DNA of 64,000 nucleotides. It comes from Hylemonella gracilis ATCC 19624. Lineage in GTDB: Bacteria; Pseudomonadota; Gammaproteobacteria; Burkholderiales; Burkholderiaceae_C. Position 1 is the first letter of the stretch, and each line of letters opens with the position of its first letter. The position numbers were made by a program, and so were the translations under genes. The stretch lies in assembly GCF_000211835.1 (NCBI RefSeq), contig NZ_AEGR01000050.1:1-64000 (forward strand), in the 5' to 3' direction. Of the stretch, positions 8,241 through 19,180 are shown in pieces. The notes beneath the pieces are model-generated. The model was not told where the DNA came from. It did no database searches and saw nothing but the letters and a program-made list of their open reading frames with translations.

Positions 8241-9338
8241 TCAGAACACCAGGATCATGCCCACGGCGAAACCGGTGGCGGAATCGCTGTCGTCGCCGAA
8301 CCACAGGGTGTCAGCATCGGTCTTGGCGCCGCCGATTTCAGCGTAACCGTAGACGTTCTTCAGAACTTCCTTGTTCACGAACAGTTCGTAGGCCGTGGTC
8401 TTCACGTCGTCAGTGGTATTCGACACACGAGACTTGTCATTGCCGATGGAGTACTGAGCACCCAAGCTCCAGCCGCCAGCCACCGTGGTGACAACGCCAG
8501 CGTTGATGCTGGAACGGGTGTCAACCTTGTGATAGTCGGCCTTCAGCTTGAATGCGCCGAAGTCGTACTGAGCACCAAAGCCCATGTAAGGGGCAGTTTC
8601 GTCAAAGTCCTTGGTCGACTTGTCGTCGTCCTTGGTCGATTGGCCTTGGAAGGCAGCGGCCAGGGTCAGCGGGCCCGCGACATAAGTCGCGCCGGCGGAC
8701 ACGACATTCTTCTTGTCTTCGTTGTCATCCGTTGCCGACTTGTAGTCGTTGGCAGCACTGTCCATCGTGTAGCCGACTTGAACGGTCAGACCGCCCATGG
8801 CCGGGGAGATGTACTGCAGCGAGTTGCTTTGACGAGACAGTTGCAGCCACTCAGAGCCAGCGAAGTAAGCCGCAGACACGCCGTTGGAGGCACCGTTGTA
8901 GTCCAGGCCGATGAAGGTCTGGAAGGGCACGCTGTCTTGCTGACCAAAACGGAATTCACCGAACCCACCCGACAGGCCGCCCCAGGCTTGGCGATTGAAA
9001 AGTTGCAGGTTGTCGTCTTTGCTGTCGCCGTCCGTACCGGTAGTTTTGCCGTTCGTCGCACCAGCGCCAGTGATACCCGCTTGGTAGTTGAAGTTGGCCT
9101 TGATGCCACTGCCCACATCCACGCTGCCCTTGATACCAAAGCGCGTGGTGGAATTGCCTTCGCTGGCACCGCCGTCGCCGCCCGAGTGCAGGCCGACGTC
9201 GTTGCCAGTGGAGTCACCCGTGACGCTCTTACCAACGCTGATGTCGAACAGGCCATAAGCCGTCACTTGGGCTTGGGCCACACCGGCAGCGCCCAAGAGG
9301 GCGGCTGCGGCTGCGGCGGAAATCAGAGCTTTTTTCAT
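8241..9338 (-). CDS. General outer-membrane porin (Omp32/Gram-negative porin type)
   Basis: A 365-residue outer-membrane beta-barrel for diffusion of small, mostly anionic solutes. The ATG at 9338 is used because AAGGAC (9347-9352) precedes it and the protein then begins MKKALISAAAAAALLG, a typical signal peptide ending AQA. The mature part starts QVTAYGLFDISVG and ends ILVF, with the C-terminal Phe needed for barrel assembly. Acidic and Asp/Thr-rich loops alternate with strands, as in the 16-stranded trimeric porins of Comamonadaceae. It is followed by the shared terminator. The 250 bp upstream, before the kup stop codon, must hold its promoter. Confidence 0.93.
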   Translation of the reverse strand: MKKALISAAAAAALLGAAGVAQAQVTAYGLFDISVGKSVTGDSTGNDVGLHSGGDGGASEGNSTTRFGIKGSVDVGSGIKANFNYQAGITGAGATNGKTTGTDGDSKDDNLQLFNRQAWGGLSGGFGEFRFGQQDSVPFQTFIGLDYNGASNGVSAAYFAGSEWLQLSRQSNSLQYISPAMGGLTVQVGYTMDSAANDYKSATDDNEDKKNVVSAGATYVAGPLTLAAAFQGQSTKDDDKSTKDFDETAPYMGFGAQYDFGAFKLKADYHKVDTRSSINAGVVTTVAGGWSLGAQYSIGNDKSRVSNTTDDVKTTAYELFVNKEVLKNVYGYAEIGGAKTDADTLWFGDDSDSATGFAVGMILVF

Positions 9339-9588
9339 GTGAAAAGTCCTTGATGGGTTGAACAAAGTCTTCGAAAGACCGTTGGGAATTATGACAGCCT
9401 AGTCACGGCCGTCTGGGGGATTTGGTACGCAAGAAGCATGCCTTTGATCTGCATCAGTTGCGCGTGAGCAACAGGGAGTTGCACGAGGTCGTGCCTGCCT
9501 GAGGCCGAGTGCGGAGGCTGTTACATCCTGTGCTTGGCACAGCGGCCTTGTGACTTGCTGTCCCACCACAGTTGGCGGTCCAGCGCGC

Positions 9589-11457
9589 TCAGATTTCGAC
9601 CTTGCTGCCCAACTCCACCACGGCGTTGTTCGGCAGGTGGAGGAAGTCGGCCGCCGCGCTCGCGTTGTGGTGCATCTGGGCAAAGAGCTTTTCGCGCCAG
9701 TCGGCCATGCCGCCCCCAAAGGTGGGCACCACGACGTCGCGCGAGAGGAAGTAACTGGTGTTCATCGCGTCCATCAGGCAGCCGCGGTTGCGCACGGGCT
9801 CCAGTGCCGCGGGCAGGTCCGGGTCATTCTTGAAGCCGTAGTTGACGATCACCTGCCAGCAGTCGTGGCCCAGGGGAGTGATCTCGATGCGCTTGTCCAG
9901 ACCGATCCAGGGCGTTTCATGGTTGCGCACGGTGACGAAGAGGTTGTTCTCGTGCAGCACCTTGTTGTGCTTGAGGTTGTGCAATAGGGCATTGGGCACC
10001 GTGCCCGCCTCGGAGGTCAGGAATACCGCCGTCCCCTCGACCCGCGCGGGCGGGCTGATGAACACCGCATCCAGAAAACTCCGCAGGTCGATGGCGTCGG
10101 CGCGTTGCTTGTCCGCGAGCAGGTGGCGCCCTTCCTTCCAGGTGAGCATCAAGGTGAAGATGGCGCCCCCTATGAGCAGGGGGAACCAGCCACCATCCGC
10201 GAGCTTGAGCATGTTGGAGCTGAAGAAAGCCAAGTCAATCACGAAGAAGCAACCAGTGGCCGAGATGCACAGCCACAACGGGTAGCGCCAACCGTAGCGA
10301 ATGACGAAGAAGGTCAAGACCGTGGTGATCAGCATGTCGAGCGTGACGGCAATGCCGTAGGCCGACGCCAGATTGCTGGACGACTTGAACAGCATCACGG
10401 CCAGCGCGATGGCGATGAACAGGCCCCAGTTGATGAAGGGCATGTAGATCTGCCCCGTCTCTTTCACGCTGGTGTGGCGGATCTGAAGGCGAGGCAGGTA
10501 GCCCAGCTGGATGACTTGCTTCGTGACACTGAATGCGCCAGAGATCAAGGCCTGTGACGCAATCACCGTGGCCATGGTGGCCAAGACCACGAGGGGCAGC
10601 AGCGCCCAATCGGGGGCCATCAGGTAGAAAGGATTCTTGACCGCTTCGGGGCGTTGCAGCAGCAGCGCACCTTGACCAAAGTAGTTGAGGGTGAGCGCGG
10701 GCATCACGATGGCGAACCAAGCCAGGCGGATGGGGCGTTTGCCGAAGTGGCCCATGTCCGCGTACAGCGCTTCGGCGCCGGTCACGCAGAGTACCACTGC
10801 CCCCAGGATGATGAAGGAAGTGCCCGGGTTGTCGCCAATGAATCGCAGGGCGTGGTGGGGGCTGAGCGCGGCCAGGATGGCCGGGTTGTCCGCAATGTGC
10901 ATCACCCCCAGCGCCGCGATGGTGACGAACCACAGCAAGGTGATCGGGCCGAAAAAGCGGCCAATGCCACCGGTCCCGTACTTCTGCACGAAAAACAGGC
11001 AGAAGAGAATGATCAAGGTGAGCGGAATCACCAAACGCTTGAAAGCGGGTGACGCCACTTCCAGGCCCTCGATGGCCGACAGCACGGAGATGGCGGGCGT
11101 GATGACACCGTCACCATAGAACAGGCACGCGCCAAAGACGCCCACCATCAGCAGCACGCGACGCAGTGCTGGCTTGTCCTTGACGGACTGAGAGGCCAGA
11201 GCCAGCATGGCGACGAGGCCACCCTCTCCCTTGTTGTCGGCACGCAAGACGAGCACCACGTATTTCAAGGAGACGATGAGGGTCAGCGTCCAGAAGAAGA
11301 TGGACAGGATGCCGTACACATTCTCTGGTGTGAACACCACATGGCCGGAGCCGAACACTTCCTTGACGGCATAGAGCACGCTGGTGCCGATGTCGCCATA
11401 GACGATGCCGATGGCGCCGAGAGTCAGTGCGGCGAGGGAGGACTTGGAGGCGCTCAT
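9589..11457 (-). CDS. kup: Low-affinity potassium uptake protein Kup
   Basis: A 622-residue inner-membrane K+/H+ symporter of the KUP/HAK/KT family, normal length. It begins with the family signature [14 protein letters not shown], then ~12 hydrophobic helices to about residue 450, and the usual hydrophilic C-terminal domain ending in [18 protein letters not shown]. It lies 48 bp downstream of gshA on the same strand. In many bacteria potassium export is controlled by glutathione, so the pairing is suggestive, but nothing in the sequence proves a functional tie. Confidence 0.96.
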   Translation of the reverse strand: MSASKSSLAALTLGAIGIVYGDIGTSVLYAVKEVFGSGHVVFTPENVYGILSIFFWTLTLIVSLKYVVLVLRADNKGEGGLVAMLALASQSVKDKPALRRVLLMVGVFGACLFYGDGVITPAISVLSAIEGLEVASPAFKRLVIPLTLIILFCLFFVQKYGTGGIGRFFGPITLLWFVTIAALGVMHIADNPAILAALSPHHALRFIGDNPGTSFIILGAVVLCVTGAEALYADMGHFGKRPIRLAWFAIVMPALTLNYFGQGALLLQRPEAVKNPFYLMAPDWALLPLVVLATMATVIASQALISGAFSVTKQVIQLGYLPRLQIRHTSVKETGQIYMPFINWGLFIAIALAVMLFKSSSNLASAYGIAVTLDMLITTVLTFFVIRYGWRYPLWLCISATGCFFVIDLAFFSSNMLKLADGGWFPLLIGGAIFTLMLTWKEGRHLLADKQRADAIDLRSFLDAVFISPPARVEGTAVFLTSEAGTVPNALLHNLKHNKVLHENNLFVTVRNHETPWIGLDKRIEITPLGHDCWQVIVNYGFKNDPDLPAALEPVRNRGCLMDAMNTSYFLSRDVVVPTFGGGMADWREKLFAQMHHNASAAADFLHLPNNAVVELGSKVEI

Positions 11458-11505
11458 GGTGGATGGCGCTGGGCCGTTGCGTGGTGGGGCGAGCCGTGGG
11501 CCCGG

Positions 11506-12816
11506 TCAGGCGTAGACCTCGGCCTCGGGGTCCGTGGCCTCCAGCTCATAGCTCGAGGCCAGCAGTCCCAAGCGGGCGACCACACCGTACATGTAAAAGC
11601 GGTTGGGCACCGACGCGCCAGGCTTCGCGCCGGGCTGGGGCAATTGCGTGCTCTGGTCGAAAGCCAAGGGAACGTAGCTGGCACCGGGGGCGTTCAGGTT
11701 TTCGTCTTCGCCACGCTCGGCATGGATGCGGTAGAAGCCCCCCACCACGTAGCGGTCCATCATGTAGACCACGGGCTCCGCCACCGCATCGTGCATGCGT
11801 TCGTGCGTGAGCACGCCCTCTTGGATGATCATGCTCGGGATGTCCTTCTGGGCGAGCAGCTTGGCGCGGGCGCGCTCGTTCAGGACTTGCAGGTCCTTGG
11901 TGTCGCGCACGGTCATGATGCCCTTGCCGTCCGTCCCATTGTCGGCCTTGACCACCACGAAGGGCTTTTCCTTGATGCCGTATTCCTTGTACTTGCGACG
12001 GATGCGCGTGAGCAGGGTGTCGACATTGCTGCTCAGGCATTCCAGCCCAGAGTCCGTGTTGGTGTCCGAGAACGCCACCCCTTCGCATTGCTCATGCATG
12101 GGCGTGATCAGCCAGGGATCAATGCCCAACAACTTGCCCAGGCGTTTGGCGACTTCCTCATAGCTCTTGAAGTGGCGGCTCTTGCGCCGCAGGCTCCAAC
12201 CCGCGTGCAAGGGTGGCAACAAGTATTGCTCGTGGATGTCTTCCAAAATGCCCGGTATGCCAGCGGACAAGTCATTGTTGAGCAGAATCGTGCAAGGGTC
12301 GAAGTCCTTCAGGCCCAGGCGGGTCTTGCTGCGAACCACGGGCTCCAGCGTGATGGATTCGCCGCCGGGCAAGGGGATGGTGGTGTTCTTCTTGATCGAG
12401 GGACTGATGGAGCCGATGCGCACGTTCAGCCCCGTCATGTGGAAGATGCGCTGCAGTTGTGCGATGTTGCTCAGATAAAACGTGTTGCGCCCGGCGTTCG
12501 CAGGATCGATGTTTTCCGGGATCAGCAGCAGGTTGCGCGCCTCCGGACAAATCTTCTCCACCGCGGCCATTGCGGCCTGCACGGCCAGCGGCAGCATCTC
12601 GGGCGTGAGGTGGTCCCAGCCGCCAGGGAAGAGGTTGGTGTCCACCGGTGCGAGCTTGAAACCCGCGTTGCGGATGTCGACGGAGCAATAGAACGGTGGT
12701 GTGTGCTCCATCCACTCCAGACGGAACCAGCGTTCGATGGCGGGCATCGAGTCCAGCACGCGCTGTTCGAGTTCGTTGATCGGCCCCGTGAGGGCGGTGA
12801 TGAGATGCGGAACCAT
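11506..12816 (-). CDS. gshA: Glutamate-cysteine ligase, proteobacterial type
   Basis: A 436-residue enzyme for the first step of glutathione synthesis (gamma-glutamylcysteine from Glu and Cys with ATP). It belongs to the separate proteobacterial GshA family found in Burkholderiales, not to the E. coli form. Marks are HLITALTGPINELE at the N-terminus, LLLIPENIDPANAGRN, and the ATP-binding stretch VVKADNGTDGKGIMTVRD near residue 310. The start was set at the ATG at 12816; the longer frame upstream encodes a non-conserved, arginine-rich shadow of the intergenic space. gshB is not adjacent; kup follows. Confidence 0.95.
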   Translation of the reverse strand: MVPHLITALTGPINELEQRVLDSMPAIERWFRLEWMEHTPPFYCSVDIRNAGFKLAPVDTNLFPGGWDHLTPEMLPLAVQAAMAAVEKICPEARNLLLIPENIDPANAGRNTFYLSNIAQLQRIFHMTGLNVRIGSISPSIKKNTTIPLPGGESITLEPVVRSKTRLGLKDFDPCTILLNNDLSAGIPGILEDIHEQYLLPPLHAGWSLRRKSRHFKSYEEVAKRLGKLLGIDPWLITPMHEQCEGVAFSDTNTDSGLECLSSNVDTLLTRIRRKYKEYGIKEKPFVVVKADNGTDGKGIMTVRDTKDLQVLNERARAKLLAQKDIPSMIIQEGVLTHERMHDAVAEPVVYMMDRYVVGGFYRIHAERGEDENLNAPGASYVPLAFDQSTQLPQPGAKPGASVPNRFYMYGVVARLGLLASSYELEATDPEAEVYA

Positions 12817-12884
12817 GCAAACCCTTTTTGTGTTGAGGGGCGCGGGACGAGCGCATCTTGGAAGACGCTCGGCCCGCCAGGGCC

Positions 12885-14225
12885 TTACGTCCTGATTTCC
12901 CCTTGCCCCAGCACCACCCATTTGAGCGAAGTCAGCCCAGCGAGGCCCACCGGGCCGCGGGCATGGAACTTGTCCGTGCTGATGCCGATCTCCGCGCCCA
13001 GCCCGTACTCGAAGCCGTCGGCGAAGCGTGTGCTGGCGTTGACCATCACGCTGGCCGAGTCGACCTCGCGCAAGAAGCGCTGGGCATGAACATGGTCGGT
13101 GGTCAGGATGGCGTCCGTGTGATGGCTGCCGTACCGGTTGATGTGCGCGATGGCTTCGTCCAGGCCATCGACCACCTTGACGCTGATGATCGGAGCCAGG
13201 TACTCGGTGTACCAGTCCTGCTCGCTGGCGGTTGTCACCTTGGCGTTCTGCACCGAGGCCAGGATGGACTGAGCCTCGGCATCGCAGCGCATTTCCACGC
13301 CTTTGGCGGCATAGACGGCGCCGATCCTGGGCAGAAATTCCCGCGCCACGTCACGCGCCACCAGCAGGCCTTCGCTGGCATTGCAGGGGCTGTATTTCTG
13401 GGTCTTGGCGTTGTCGGCCACCGTGACGGCCATGTCGATGTCACACGGGGCGTCAACGTAGGTGTGGCAATTGCCATCCAGGTGTTTGATCACGGGCACC
13501 TTGGCCTCGCGGCTCACGCGTTCGATCAGGCTGCGTCCGCCGCGCGGGATGATGACGTCCACATAGTCCGGCATGGCGATGAGCCGGCCCACGGCCGCGC
13601 GGTCGGTGGTGGGCACGAGCTGCACCGCGTCCGCTGGCAGTCCGGCCTCGGCCAGTGCTGCGTGCACCAGGCGAGCCAGCGCCTTGTTCGATTCGATGGC
13701 TTCCGAGCCGCCCCGCAGGATGCAGGCATTGCCGCTCTTGATCGAAAGGCTGGCGGCTTCGATCGTCACATTTGGCCGACTCTCGTAAATCATGCCGAAC
13801 ACGCCCAGCGGCACGCGCATTTGGCCCACGCGGATGCCCGAAGGCTGCTGCGTCAGGCCGGAGATTTCACCGATGATGTCGGGCATCGCGGCCAGCTGCT
13901 CACAACCCAGCGCCACGGTCTCAAGGATCTTGGGCGTGAGCTTGAGCCGGTCCACCATGGGCTCGCTCAGGCCCGATGCCTGAGCGCGTTCCAGGTCCAG
14001 CGCGTTGCTGGCCTGCAGTTCGGTGGTGTGCTCACGCAGCCGACGCGCCAGCGCGCGCAGCGCGGCGTTCTTGCTGGCCGAGTGGGCCTTGGCCATCAGC
14101 GCCGAGGCCGCCCGGGCTTGGACACCCAAGGTCTGCATCAACTCGTTCAGGTCCGGCGAGGCGGACTCGGCTCCGGCCCCGGACGCCGACTGGGCGAGCA
14201 AAGGGGCTTTTTCTGGCGCGTTCAT
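12885..14225 (-). CDS. proA: Gamma-glutamyl phosphate reductase (glutamate-5-semialdehyde dehydrogenase)
   Basis: A 446-residue enzyme of proline biosynthesis that reduces glutamyl-5-phosphate with NADPH. It shows [18 protein letters not shown], the [12 protein letters not shown] nucleotide-site stretch, and the catalytic cysteine region [13 protein letters not shown]. The first ~28 residues are Ala/Ser-rich and poorly conserved, so a later start is conceivable, but the ATG at 14225 is reasonable. It lies 22 bp after holA on the same strand. proB is not in the window. Confidence 0.96.
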   Translation of the reverse strand: MNAPEKAPLLAQSASGAGAESASPDLNELMQTLGVQARAASALMAKAHSASKNAALRALARRLREHTTELQASNALDLERAQASGLSEPMVDRLKLTPKILETVALGCEQLAAMPDIIGEISGLTQQPSGIRVGQMRVPLGVFGMIYESRPNVTIEAASLSIKSGNACILRGGSEAIESNKALARLVHAALAEAGLPADAVQLVPTTDRAAVGRLIAMPDYVDVIIPRGGRSLIERVSREAKVPVIKHLDGNCHTYVDAPCDIDMAVTVADNAKTQKYSPCNASEGLLVARDVAREFLPRIGAVYAAKGVEMRCDAEAQSILASVQNAKVTTASEQDWYTEYLAPIISVKVVDGLDEAIAHINRYGSHHTDAILTTDHVHAQRFLREVDSASVMVNASTRFADGFEYGLGAEIGISTDKFHARGPVGLAGLTSLKWVVLGQGEIRT

Positions 14226-14247
14226 GCCTGCATTTTACGCCGGAGGG

Positions 14248-15294
14248 CTATTGCACCGCTTGGCATACTTCCATGGCGAGCCGGTGCAGGGCTTGCCAGC
14301 CGTTCGCGGGCCAACCGGGGGCTTTGAGGCCTTTCACGATGCCATCCACCTGGTGCGCGGCGTGAAGCAAATCGTTGAGTTGCGTCTCTGACAGCCGCGG
14401 CAGGGCGCGTTCGTAGAGTTTTTCCTTGGCGCCCCAGACGCGCTGCTCGCGCAGTGCCATGGGCAGGGGGCGGCCCTGGCCGAGTGCGTCCTTGACGCGC
14501 TTGAGGCCGCGGATGTCCTCGGCGATGGCGTAATGCGCCAGCACCTCGGCTTCGCCTTCGGCCTGCAATCCATCCAACATTTTCTGTGCGCGGGCGCTCT
14601 GTCCGGCCAACACGGCTTCGGCGAGCTTGAATACGTCGTAACGCGCGACATTGAGCACGGCGGATTCGATCTGTTCGAAACTCAGGGTACCTGCCGGGTA
14701 GAGCAGCGCCAGTTTGCTGATTTCCTGATGCGCCGCCAGCAGATTGCCTTCCACCCGGTCAGCGAAGAACTGCAGGCTGTGTTGGCCCGCTTCTCCCTCC
14801 TCAACGCGCTGCCCCTGGGCCGACAGGCGTTGGGCGATCCAGGCAGGCAGGGCCCGACGCTCGACCGGGTCCACCTGGACAGTGACGCCAAAACTTTCCA
14901 ACGCGCCAAACCAAGCGCCTTTTTTGGTCTGCATGTCCAAGCGTGGCAGCAGAACCAGCGTCAGGGTGCTGTCATTGCCTTGCGCCGCTTCGGCGATCTG
15001 CTGCAGGGCCGCGCTGCCCTCCTTGCCCGGTTTGCCACTGGGCACCCGGATCTCCACCATCTGCCGCTGCGCGAACAGGCTCAGGCTGCCGCCCGCGGCC
15101 AGGACCTCGCTCCAGTCGAAGTGCGCCCCCGCCACCGTGTGCACGCTGCGCTCACTGAAGCCCTCCGCCCGTGCGGCGGCCCGGATGCTGTCCGCCGCCT
15201 CTTGCTGTAGGAGGGCCTCGTCCCCGTGCACCGTGTAGAGGCTTTTCAGACCCTTGCGCAGATGGGCCGAGAGTTGACCCGCGGCGATTTGCAT
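14248..15294 (-). CDS. holA: DNA polymerase III delta subunit
   Basis: A 348-residue clamp-loader subunit that opens the beta clamp. It matches HolA across its length: N-terminal KSLYTVHGDEALLQQEAADSIR, the FDWSEVLAAGGSLSLFAQRQMVEIR stretch near residues 60-83, and LEGNLLAA-type helices in the middle (here VEGNLLAAHQEISKLALL). In most proteobacteria it directly follows lptE; here a PagL-like gene lies between them, with only 2 bp between that gene's stop and the holA ATG. Confidence 0.95.
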   Translation of the reverse strand: MQIAAGQLSAHLRKGLKSLYTVHGDEALLQQEAADSIRAAARAEGFSERSVHTVAGAHFDWSEVLAAGGSLSLFAQRQMVEIRVPSGKPGKEGSAALQQIAEAAQGNDSTLTLVLLPRLDMQTKKGAWFGALESFGVTVQVDPVERRALPAWIAQRLSAQGQRVEEGEAGQHSLQFFADRVEGNLLAAHQEISKLALLYPAGTLSFEQIESAVLNVARYDVFKLAEAVLAGQSARAQKMLDGLQAEGEAEVLAHYAIAEDIRGLKRVKDALGQGRPLPMALREQRVWGAKEKLYERALPRLSETQLNDLLHAAHQVDGIVKGLKAPGWPANGWQALHRLAMEVCQAVQ

Positions 15295-15296
15295 GG

Positions 15297-15866
15297 TCAG
15301 AAATTCTTGATCAAACCCAGACCCACGAAGTTGTAGGCGGCGTTGACAGGCGTGATGTCACCGTTGGAGAAATGCCGCCAGTAAAGCTCCAGCGCGACAT
15401 CGTTGTCGAAACGGTAACCCAGGAACAGCTTTTCCCCAAAGGTGAAGGCGGAATCAACGCGCCCGTCGGTGCTGCGCTCCTTGATGTAGATGCCCAGTCC
15501 CAGGCCCGCGTAAAAATGCTCGAAATTCGGGATGAACAGGAACTCCTGCGCCAAACCGAAGACCAGCTGGTCTTTGTCCAAGCCCATGATCTGCGCGACA
15601 TGGACCGAGGACCTTGCGGGCAAACGGAAAAAAGTCGAGGGCTGGGCGTATTGCAGCTCAACAAGACCCATGTCTTCCTGGACTTTGAGGGTGCTTCCCA
15701 TCCGGGAGACCGCGCCTGTTCCCGTAGAGCCCGCCGCGTACAGTGCGAACTGATTTTGCTTGTCCCCGAACATGGGGTTGTACGCCTGGGCGTCGGCCCA
15801 GGCGGGGCCCAGCAAACAGGAAACCAGCCACAAGGGGGCGAGCCAGCGGTGCAACATTCTGGTCAA
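15297..15866 (-). CDS. PagL-like (acyloxyacyl hydrolase family) outer-membrane barrel protein
   Basis: A 189-residue exported protein (signal peptide residues ~1-27). The C-terminal half aligns by eye with the lipid A 3-O-deacylase PagL: FYAGLGLGIYIK, FTFGEKLFLGYRF and then WRHFSNGDIT, placing His165 and Ser167 on PagL's catalytic His126 and Ser128. PagL's third residue, Glu140, falls 12 residues after the Ser; that place is Asn179 here. The terminal Phe fits an outer-membrane barrel. The TTG at 15866 has GGAGA at the right distance; the ATG at 15857 is the alternative. It sits inside the lptE-holA pair, so it may be coupled to LPS assembly (inference). Confidence 0.7.
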   Translation of the reverse strand: MTRMLHRWLAPLWLVSCLLGPAWADAQAYNPMFGDKQNQFALYAAGSTGTGAVSRMGSTLKVQEDMGLVELQYAQPSTFFRLPARSSVHVAQIMGLDKDQLVFGLAQEFLFIPNFEHFYAGLGLGIYIKERSTDGRVDSAFTFGEKLFLGYRFDNDVALELYWRHFSNGDITPVNAAYNFVGLGLIKNF

Positions 15867-15894
15867 TTTCGGTCTCCGTGCTCAGGTGACTGTC

Positions 15895-16452
15895 TTACTC
15901 GTCGGATGATTTTTCCAGAGCCTTGGCATCCAGGGCTGCAAGTCGGCGAACGATCTGTTGCACCAGGTCAACCTGCATGCTCCGATAGAGTGCCGCTTCT
16001 TCGGCTTCTTTGGCCAGTGCCAGGGTTTCGTCGTAGCTCATCGTGCGCTGTTGAGTGAGCGTCGTATCCGGAATGACGACATGGCTTTGGGGCACGCGCA
16101 AGCGGAATTTGAGGGTCAGGGTCAGTTGGAATTCACGCGCTTGGCCCGTGGCGTTGACGCCGATGACGGTTTTCTTGCGCTGTTCGCCAAACACGTCCAG
16201 CACCACCTGCGCATCCGTGGGTTGAGCGGGTTGCGTGAGGTAGACCAACTTTCCACTGGCCGGCAGTTGGCGTTGCAGTTCCGCGCCCAAGGGCGAGTAA
16301 CGCGGCGCGCTGCTGTAGAGCGTATGGAAAGGATAGTCGACGGGGGCGCGCAGACCAAAGCCACAGGCGCTCAGGACCAAGGTTAGAGCGAGCACTCCCG
16401 CGATGACTCCAAGCCTGAGCGGCCACGAGTGGGGTGAGCGTTGGGATTTCAT
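15895..16452 (-). CDS. lptE: LPS-assembly lipoprotein LptE
   Basis: A 185-residue lipoprotein. The signal sequence ends in the lipobox LSAC (Cys30), followed by GFGLRAPVDYPFHTLY, the conserved LptE opening. LptE plugs the LptD barrel and is needed to place LPS in the outer leaflet. The acidic C-terminal tail (KSSDE) is common. Its ATG shares one base with the leuS stop (TGATG at 16450-16454), so translation is coupled to leuS. Confidence 0.93.
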   Translation of the reverse strand: MKSQRSPHSWPLRLGVIAGVLALTLVLSACGFGLRAPVDYPFHTLYSSAPRYSPLGAELQRQLPASGKLVYLTQPAQPTDAQVVLDVFGEQRKKTVIGVNATGQAREFQLTLTLKFRLRVPQSHVVIPDTTLTQQRTMSYDETLALAKEAEEAALYRSMQVDLVQQIVRRLAALDAKALEKSSDE

Positions 16453-19163
16453 CAGACCACGACGTTGACCAAGCGCCCTGGCACGACGACGACTTTCTTC
16501 GCCGGCTTGCCTTCCGCGAACTTGGCGAAGTCGGGCGAGGCCAGCGCCGCGGCTTCGATGGCGTCCTTGCTCGCATCCGCCGCCACGCGCAGCGCGCCGC
16601 GCAGCTTGCCGTTGACCTGCAGCATCAGTTCGACCTCGTCCTGGCGCAGGGCGTTGTCATCCACTTTGGGCCAGGCGGTGTCCAGCAGGCCGCCAAACTG
16701 ACCGGCATAGCCCAGCTCTTCCCACAGAACATGGGTGATGTGGGGCGTGGCCGGGTAGAGGCAGCGCAACAGGATGCTGAAACCTTCGATCAGCGCGACA
16801 TCCGCGCCCGGGCTGCCGTGCCCCTTGAAGCTTTCCAGGGCATTGAGCATCTTCATCACGCCCGAGACCACGGTGTTGTACTGCATGCGCTGGTAGTCGT
16901 AGTCCACCTGCTTGAGCGCGCTGTGCAGTTCGAAACGCAAGGCCTTGGCTTGCGGGCCGAATTCCACGTCCTTCAGCGATTGCTTGCCGGCCACGCTGGC
17001 CTCGGCGGCGCTCTTGTCCATGGCCGCGAGCTTGGCGCCGAAGGCCCAGACGCGCTTGAGGAAACGGTGACTGCCTTCGACCGCCGTGTCGTTCCACTCC
17101 AGCGTGGCCTCGGGCGGCGCGGCGAACATGGTGTACAGACGCGCCGTATCAGCGCCGTACTTCTCGATCAGATCCTGCGGGTCCACGCCGTTGTTCTTGG
17201 ACTTGGACATGGTGCCCACGCCCTCGTAATCGATGGGCGTGCCGACGGGCAGCGAGCCCACCGCGTTCTTGAGCTTGGCGCCAATGATCTTGCCGGTGCC
17301 GTCCAGCAGATGTTCGACGTCGTGCGGCCAGAAGTATTCCTTGCCGCCCTTTTCGGTGCGGCGGGAATAGATGTGGTTGAGCACCATGCCCTGCGTGAGC
17401 AGGTGGGTGAAGGGCTCGTCGATCTTGACCAGACCCAGGTCACGCATCACCTTGGTCCAGAAGCGCGCGTACAGCAGGTGCAGGATGGCGTGCTCGATGC
17501 CGCCGATGTACTGGTTCATCGGCATCCAGTAGTCGGCACCACCCGCGACCATCTGCTCGGCGTTGGCCGGGTCGCAGTAGCGCATGAAGTACCAGGAGCT
17601 GTCCACGAAGGTGTCCATGGTGTCCGTCTCGCGCTTAGCGGGCTTGCCGCAGACCGGGCACACCACGCCGGCGTGGAAGCCTTCGTGCTTGTGCAGCGGG
17701 TTGCCGGAGCCATCGGGCACGCAGTCCTGCGGCAGCACCACGGGCAGATCCCGCTCGGGCACCGGCACGGCGCCGTGTTCTTCGCAATGGATGATGGGGA
17801 TGGGCGTTCCCCAGTAGCGCTGACGGCTGATGCCCCAGTCGCGCAGGCGCCAGGTGGTTTTCTTCTCGCCCAGGCCCTTGGCGCCCAGCAGTTCGGCCAC
17901 CTTGTCGACGGCGGCCTTGTGGCCCAGGCCATCCAGCACGCCGCTGTGGACGCAGGCGCCTTTTTGCTTGTCACCGTACCACTCGGCCCAGGCGTCGGTC
18001 GAGAAGGCCTCGCCAGCGACGGCGACCACCTGCTTGATCGGGATGCCGTATTTCTTGGCGAAGGCAAAGTCACGTTCGTCGTGGGCGGGCACGCCCATGA
18101 CGGCGCCATCGCCGTAGCTCATCAGCACGTAGTTGCCGATCCAAACTTCCACCTTCTCGCCCGTGAGCGGATGCGTGACGAACAGGCCGGTGGGCAGCCC
18201 TTCCTTTTCCTTGAGCGCGAGTTCGGCTTCGGTGGTGCCGCCCTTCTTGCAGTCCTCGATGAAGGCGGCGAGCTTGGCGTTGCCCTGGGCGGCGTGCGTG
18301 GCCAGCGGGTGCTCGGGCGCGACGGCGCAGAAGGTCACGCCCATGATGGTGTCGGCGCGGGTGGTGAAGACGTACAGCTTGCCGTCCTGGATGAGCTGGC
18401 CGTCCGTGCCTTTGATCTCGTGCGGGAAGGCGAAGCGCACCCCCTCGCTCTTGCCGATCCAGTTCTCCTGCATCAGCCGCACCTTGTCGGGCCAGCCGGT
18501 CAGCGTGGCCTTGGGGTTGCCGAGCTGCACATGGTCCAGCAACTCTTCGGCGTAGTCGGTGATCTTGAGGTAGTAGCCCGGGATCTCGCGCTTCTCGACC
18601 AGCGCGCCGGTGCGCCAGCCGCGTCCGTCGATGACCTGTTCATTGGCCAGCACGGTCTGATCCACCGGGTCCCAGTTGACGACCTGGGTCTTGCGGTAGG
18701 CGATGCCTTTTTCGAGCATCTTGAGGAAGAGCCACTGGTTCCATTTGTAGTACGTGGGGTCGCAGGTGGCGACCTCGCGGCTCCAGTCGATGGCCAAGCC
18801 CATGGCCTGCATCTGCCCCTTCATATAGGCGATGTTCTCGTAGGTCCACTTCGCCGGCGGCACGCCGTTCTTGAGGGCCGCGTTCTCGGCTGGCAGGCCG
18901 AAGGCGTCCCAGCCCATGGGCATGAGCACGTTGTGGCCCTTCATGCGCAGGCTGCGCGCCAGCATGTCGTTGATGGTGTAGTTGCGCACGTGGCCCATGT
19001 GCAACTTGCCGCTGGGGTAGGGCAGCATGGAGCAGGCGTAGAACTTCGGTTTGGGCTGGCCCTTCGCGTCCAGCGCGTTTTCGGTCACGCGGTAAGCGTC
19101 CCGTGCGAGCCAGTCGATCCGGGCATCGTGTTCGACTTCGAGAGGCGAGTATTTTTCTTGCAT
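16452..19163 (-). CDS. leuS: Leucyl-tRNA synthetase
   Basis: A 903-residue class I aminoacyl-tRNA synthetase of normal length. The HIGH motif reads HMGH inside [14 protein letters not shown], the KMSKS motif reads TMSKSKN near residue 650, and a CP1 editing domain ([12 protein letters not shown]) and a zinc-ribbon-type insert (CPVCG) lie between. The C-terminal anticodon-binding region is complete. It lies 17 bp after dapB and overlaps lptE by one base, in the conserved cell-envelope and translation run. Confidence 0.98.
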   Translation of the reverse strand: MQEKYSPLEVEHDARIDWLARDAYRVTENALDAKGQPKPKFYACSMLPYPSGKLHMGHVRNYTINDMLARSLRMKGHNVLMPMGWDAFGLPAENAALKNGVPPAKWTYENIAYMKGQMQAMGLAIDWSREVATCDPTYYKWNQWLFLKMLEKGIAYRKTQVVNWDPVDQTVLANEQVIDGRGWRTGALVEKREIPGYYLKITDYAEELLDHVQLGNPKATLTGWPDKVRLMQENWIGKSEGVRFAFPHEIKGTDGQLIQDGKLYVFTTRADTIMGVTFCAVAPEHPLATHAAQGNAKLAAFIEDCKKGGTTEAELALKEKEGLPTGLFVTHPLTGEKVEVWIGNYVLMSYGDGAVMGVPAHDERDFAFAKKYGIPIKQVVAVAGEAFSTDAWAEWYGDKQKGACVHSGVLDGLGHKAAVDKVAELLGAKGLGEKKTTWRLRDWGISRQRYWGTPIPIIHCEEHGAVPVPERDLPVVLPQDCVPDGSGNPLHKHEGFHAGVVCPVCGKPAKRETDTMDTFVDSSWYFMRYCDPANAEQMVAGGADYWMPMNQYIGGIEHAILHLLYARFWTKVMRDLGLVKIDEPFTHLLTQGMVLNHIYSRRTEKGGKEYFWPHDVEHLLDGTGKIIGAKLKNAVGSLPVGTPIDYEGVGTMSKSKNNGVDPQDLIEKYGADTARLYTMFAAPPEATLEWNDTAVEGSHRFLKRVWAFGAKLAAMDKSAAEASVAGKQSLKDVEFGPQAKALRFELHSALKQVDYDYQRMQYNTVVSGVMKMLNALESFKGHGSPGADVALIEGFSILLRCLYPATPHITHVLWEELGYAGQFGGLLDTAWPKVDDNALRQDEVELMLQVNGKLRGALRVAADASKDAIEAAALASPDFAKFAEGKPAKKVVVVPGRLVNVVV

Positions 19164-19180
19164 GGTGCGGGTGAAAAGAC

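Noticed and set aside
11341-13089. A 582-codon plus-strand open frame opposite gshA
   Set aside because: Antisense to gshA and to the gene spacings on both sides; no domain seen.
12858-14327. A 489-codon plus-strand open frame opposite proA
   Set aside because: Shadow of proA; no recognisable motif.
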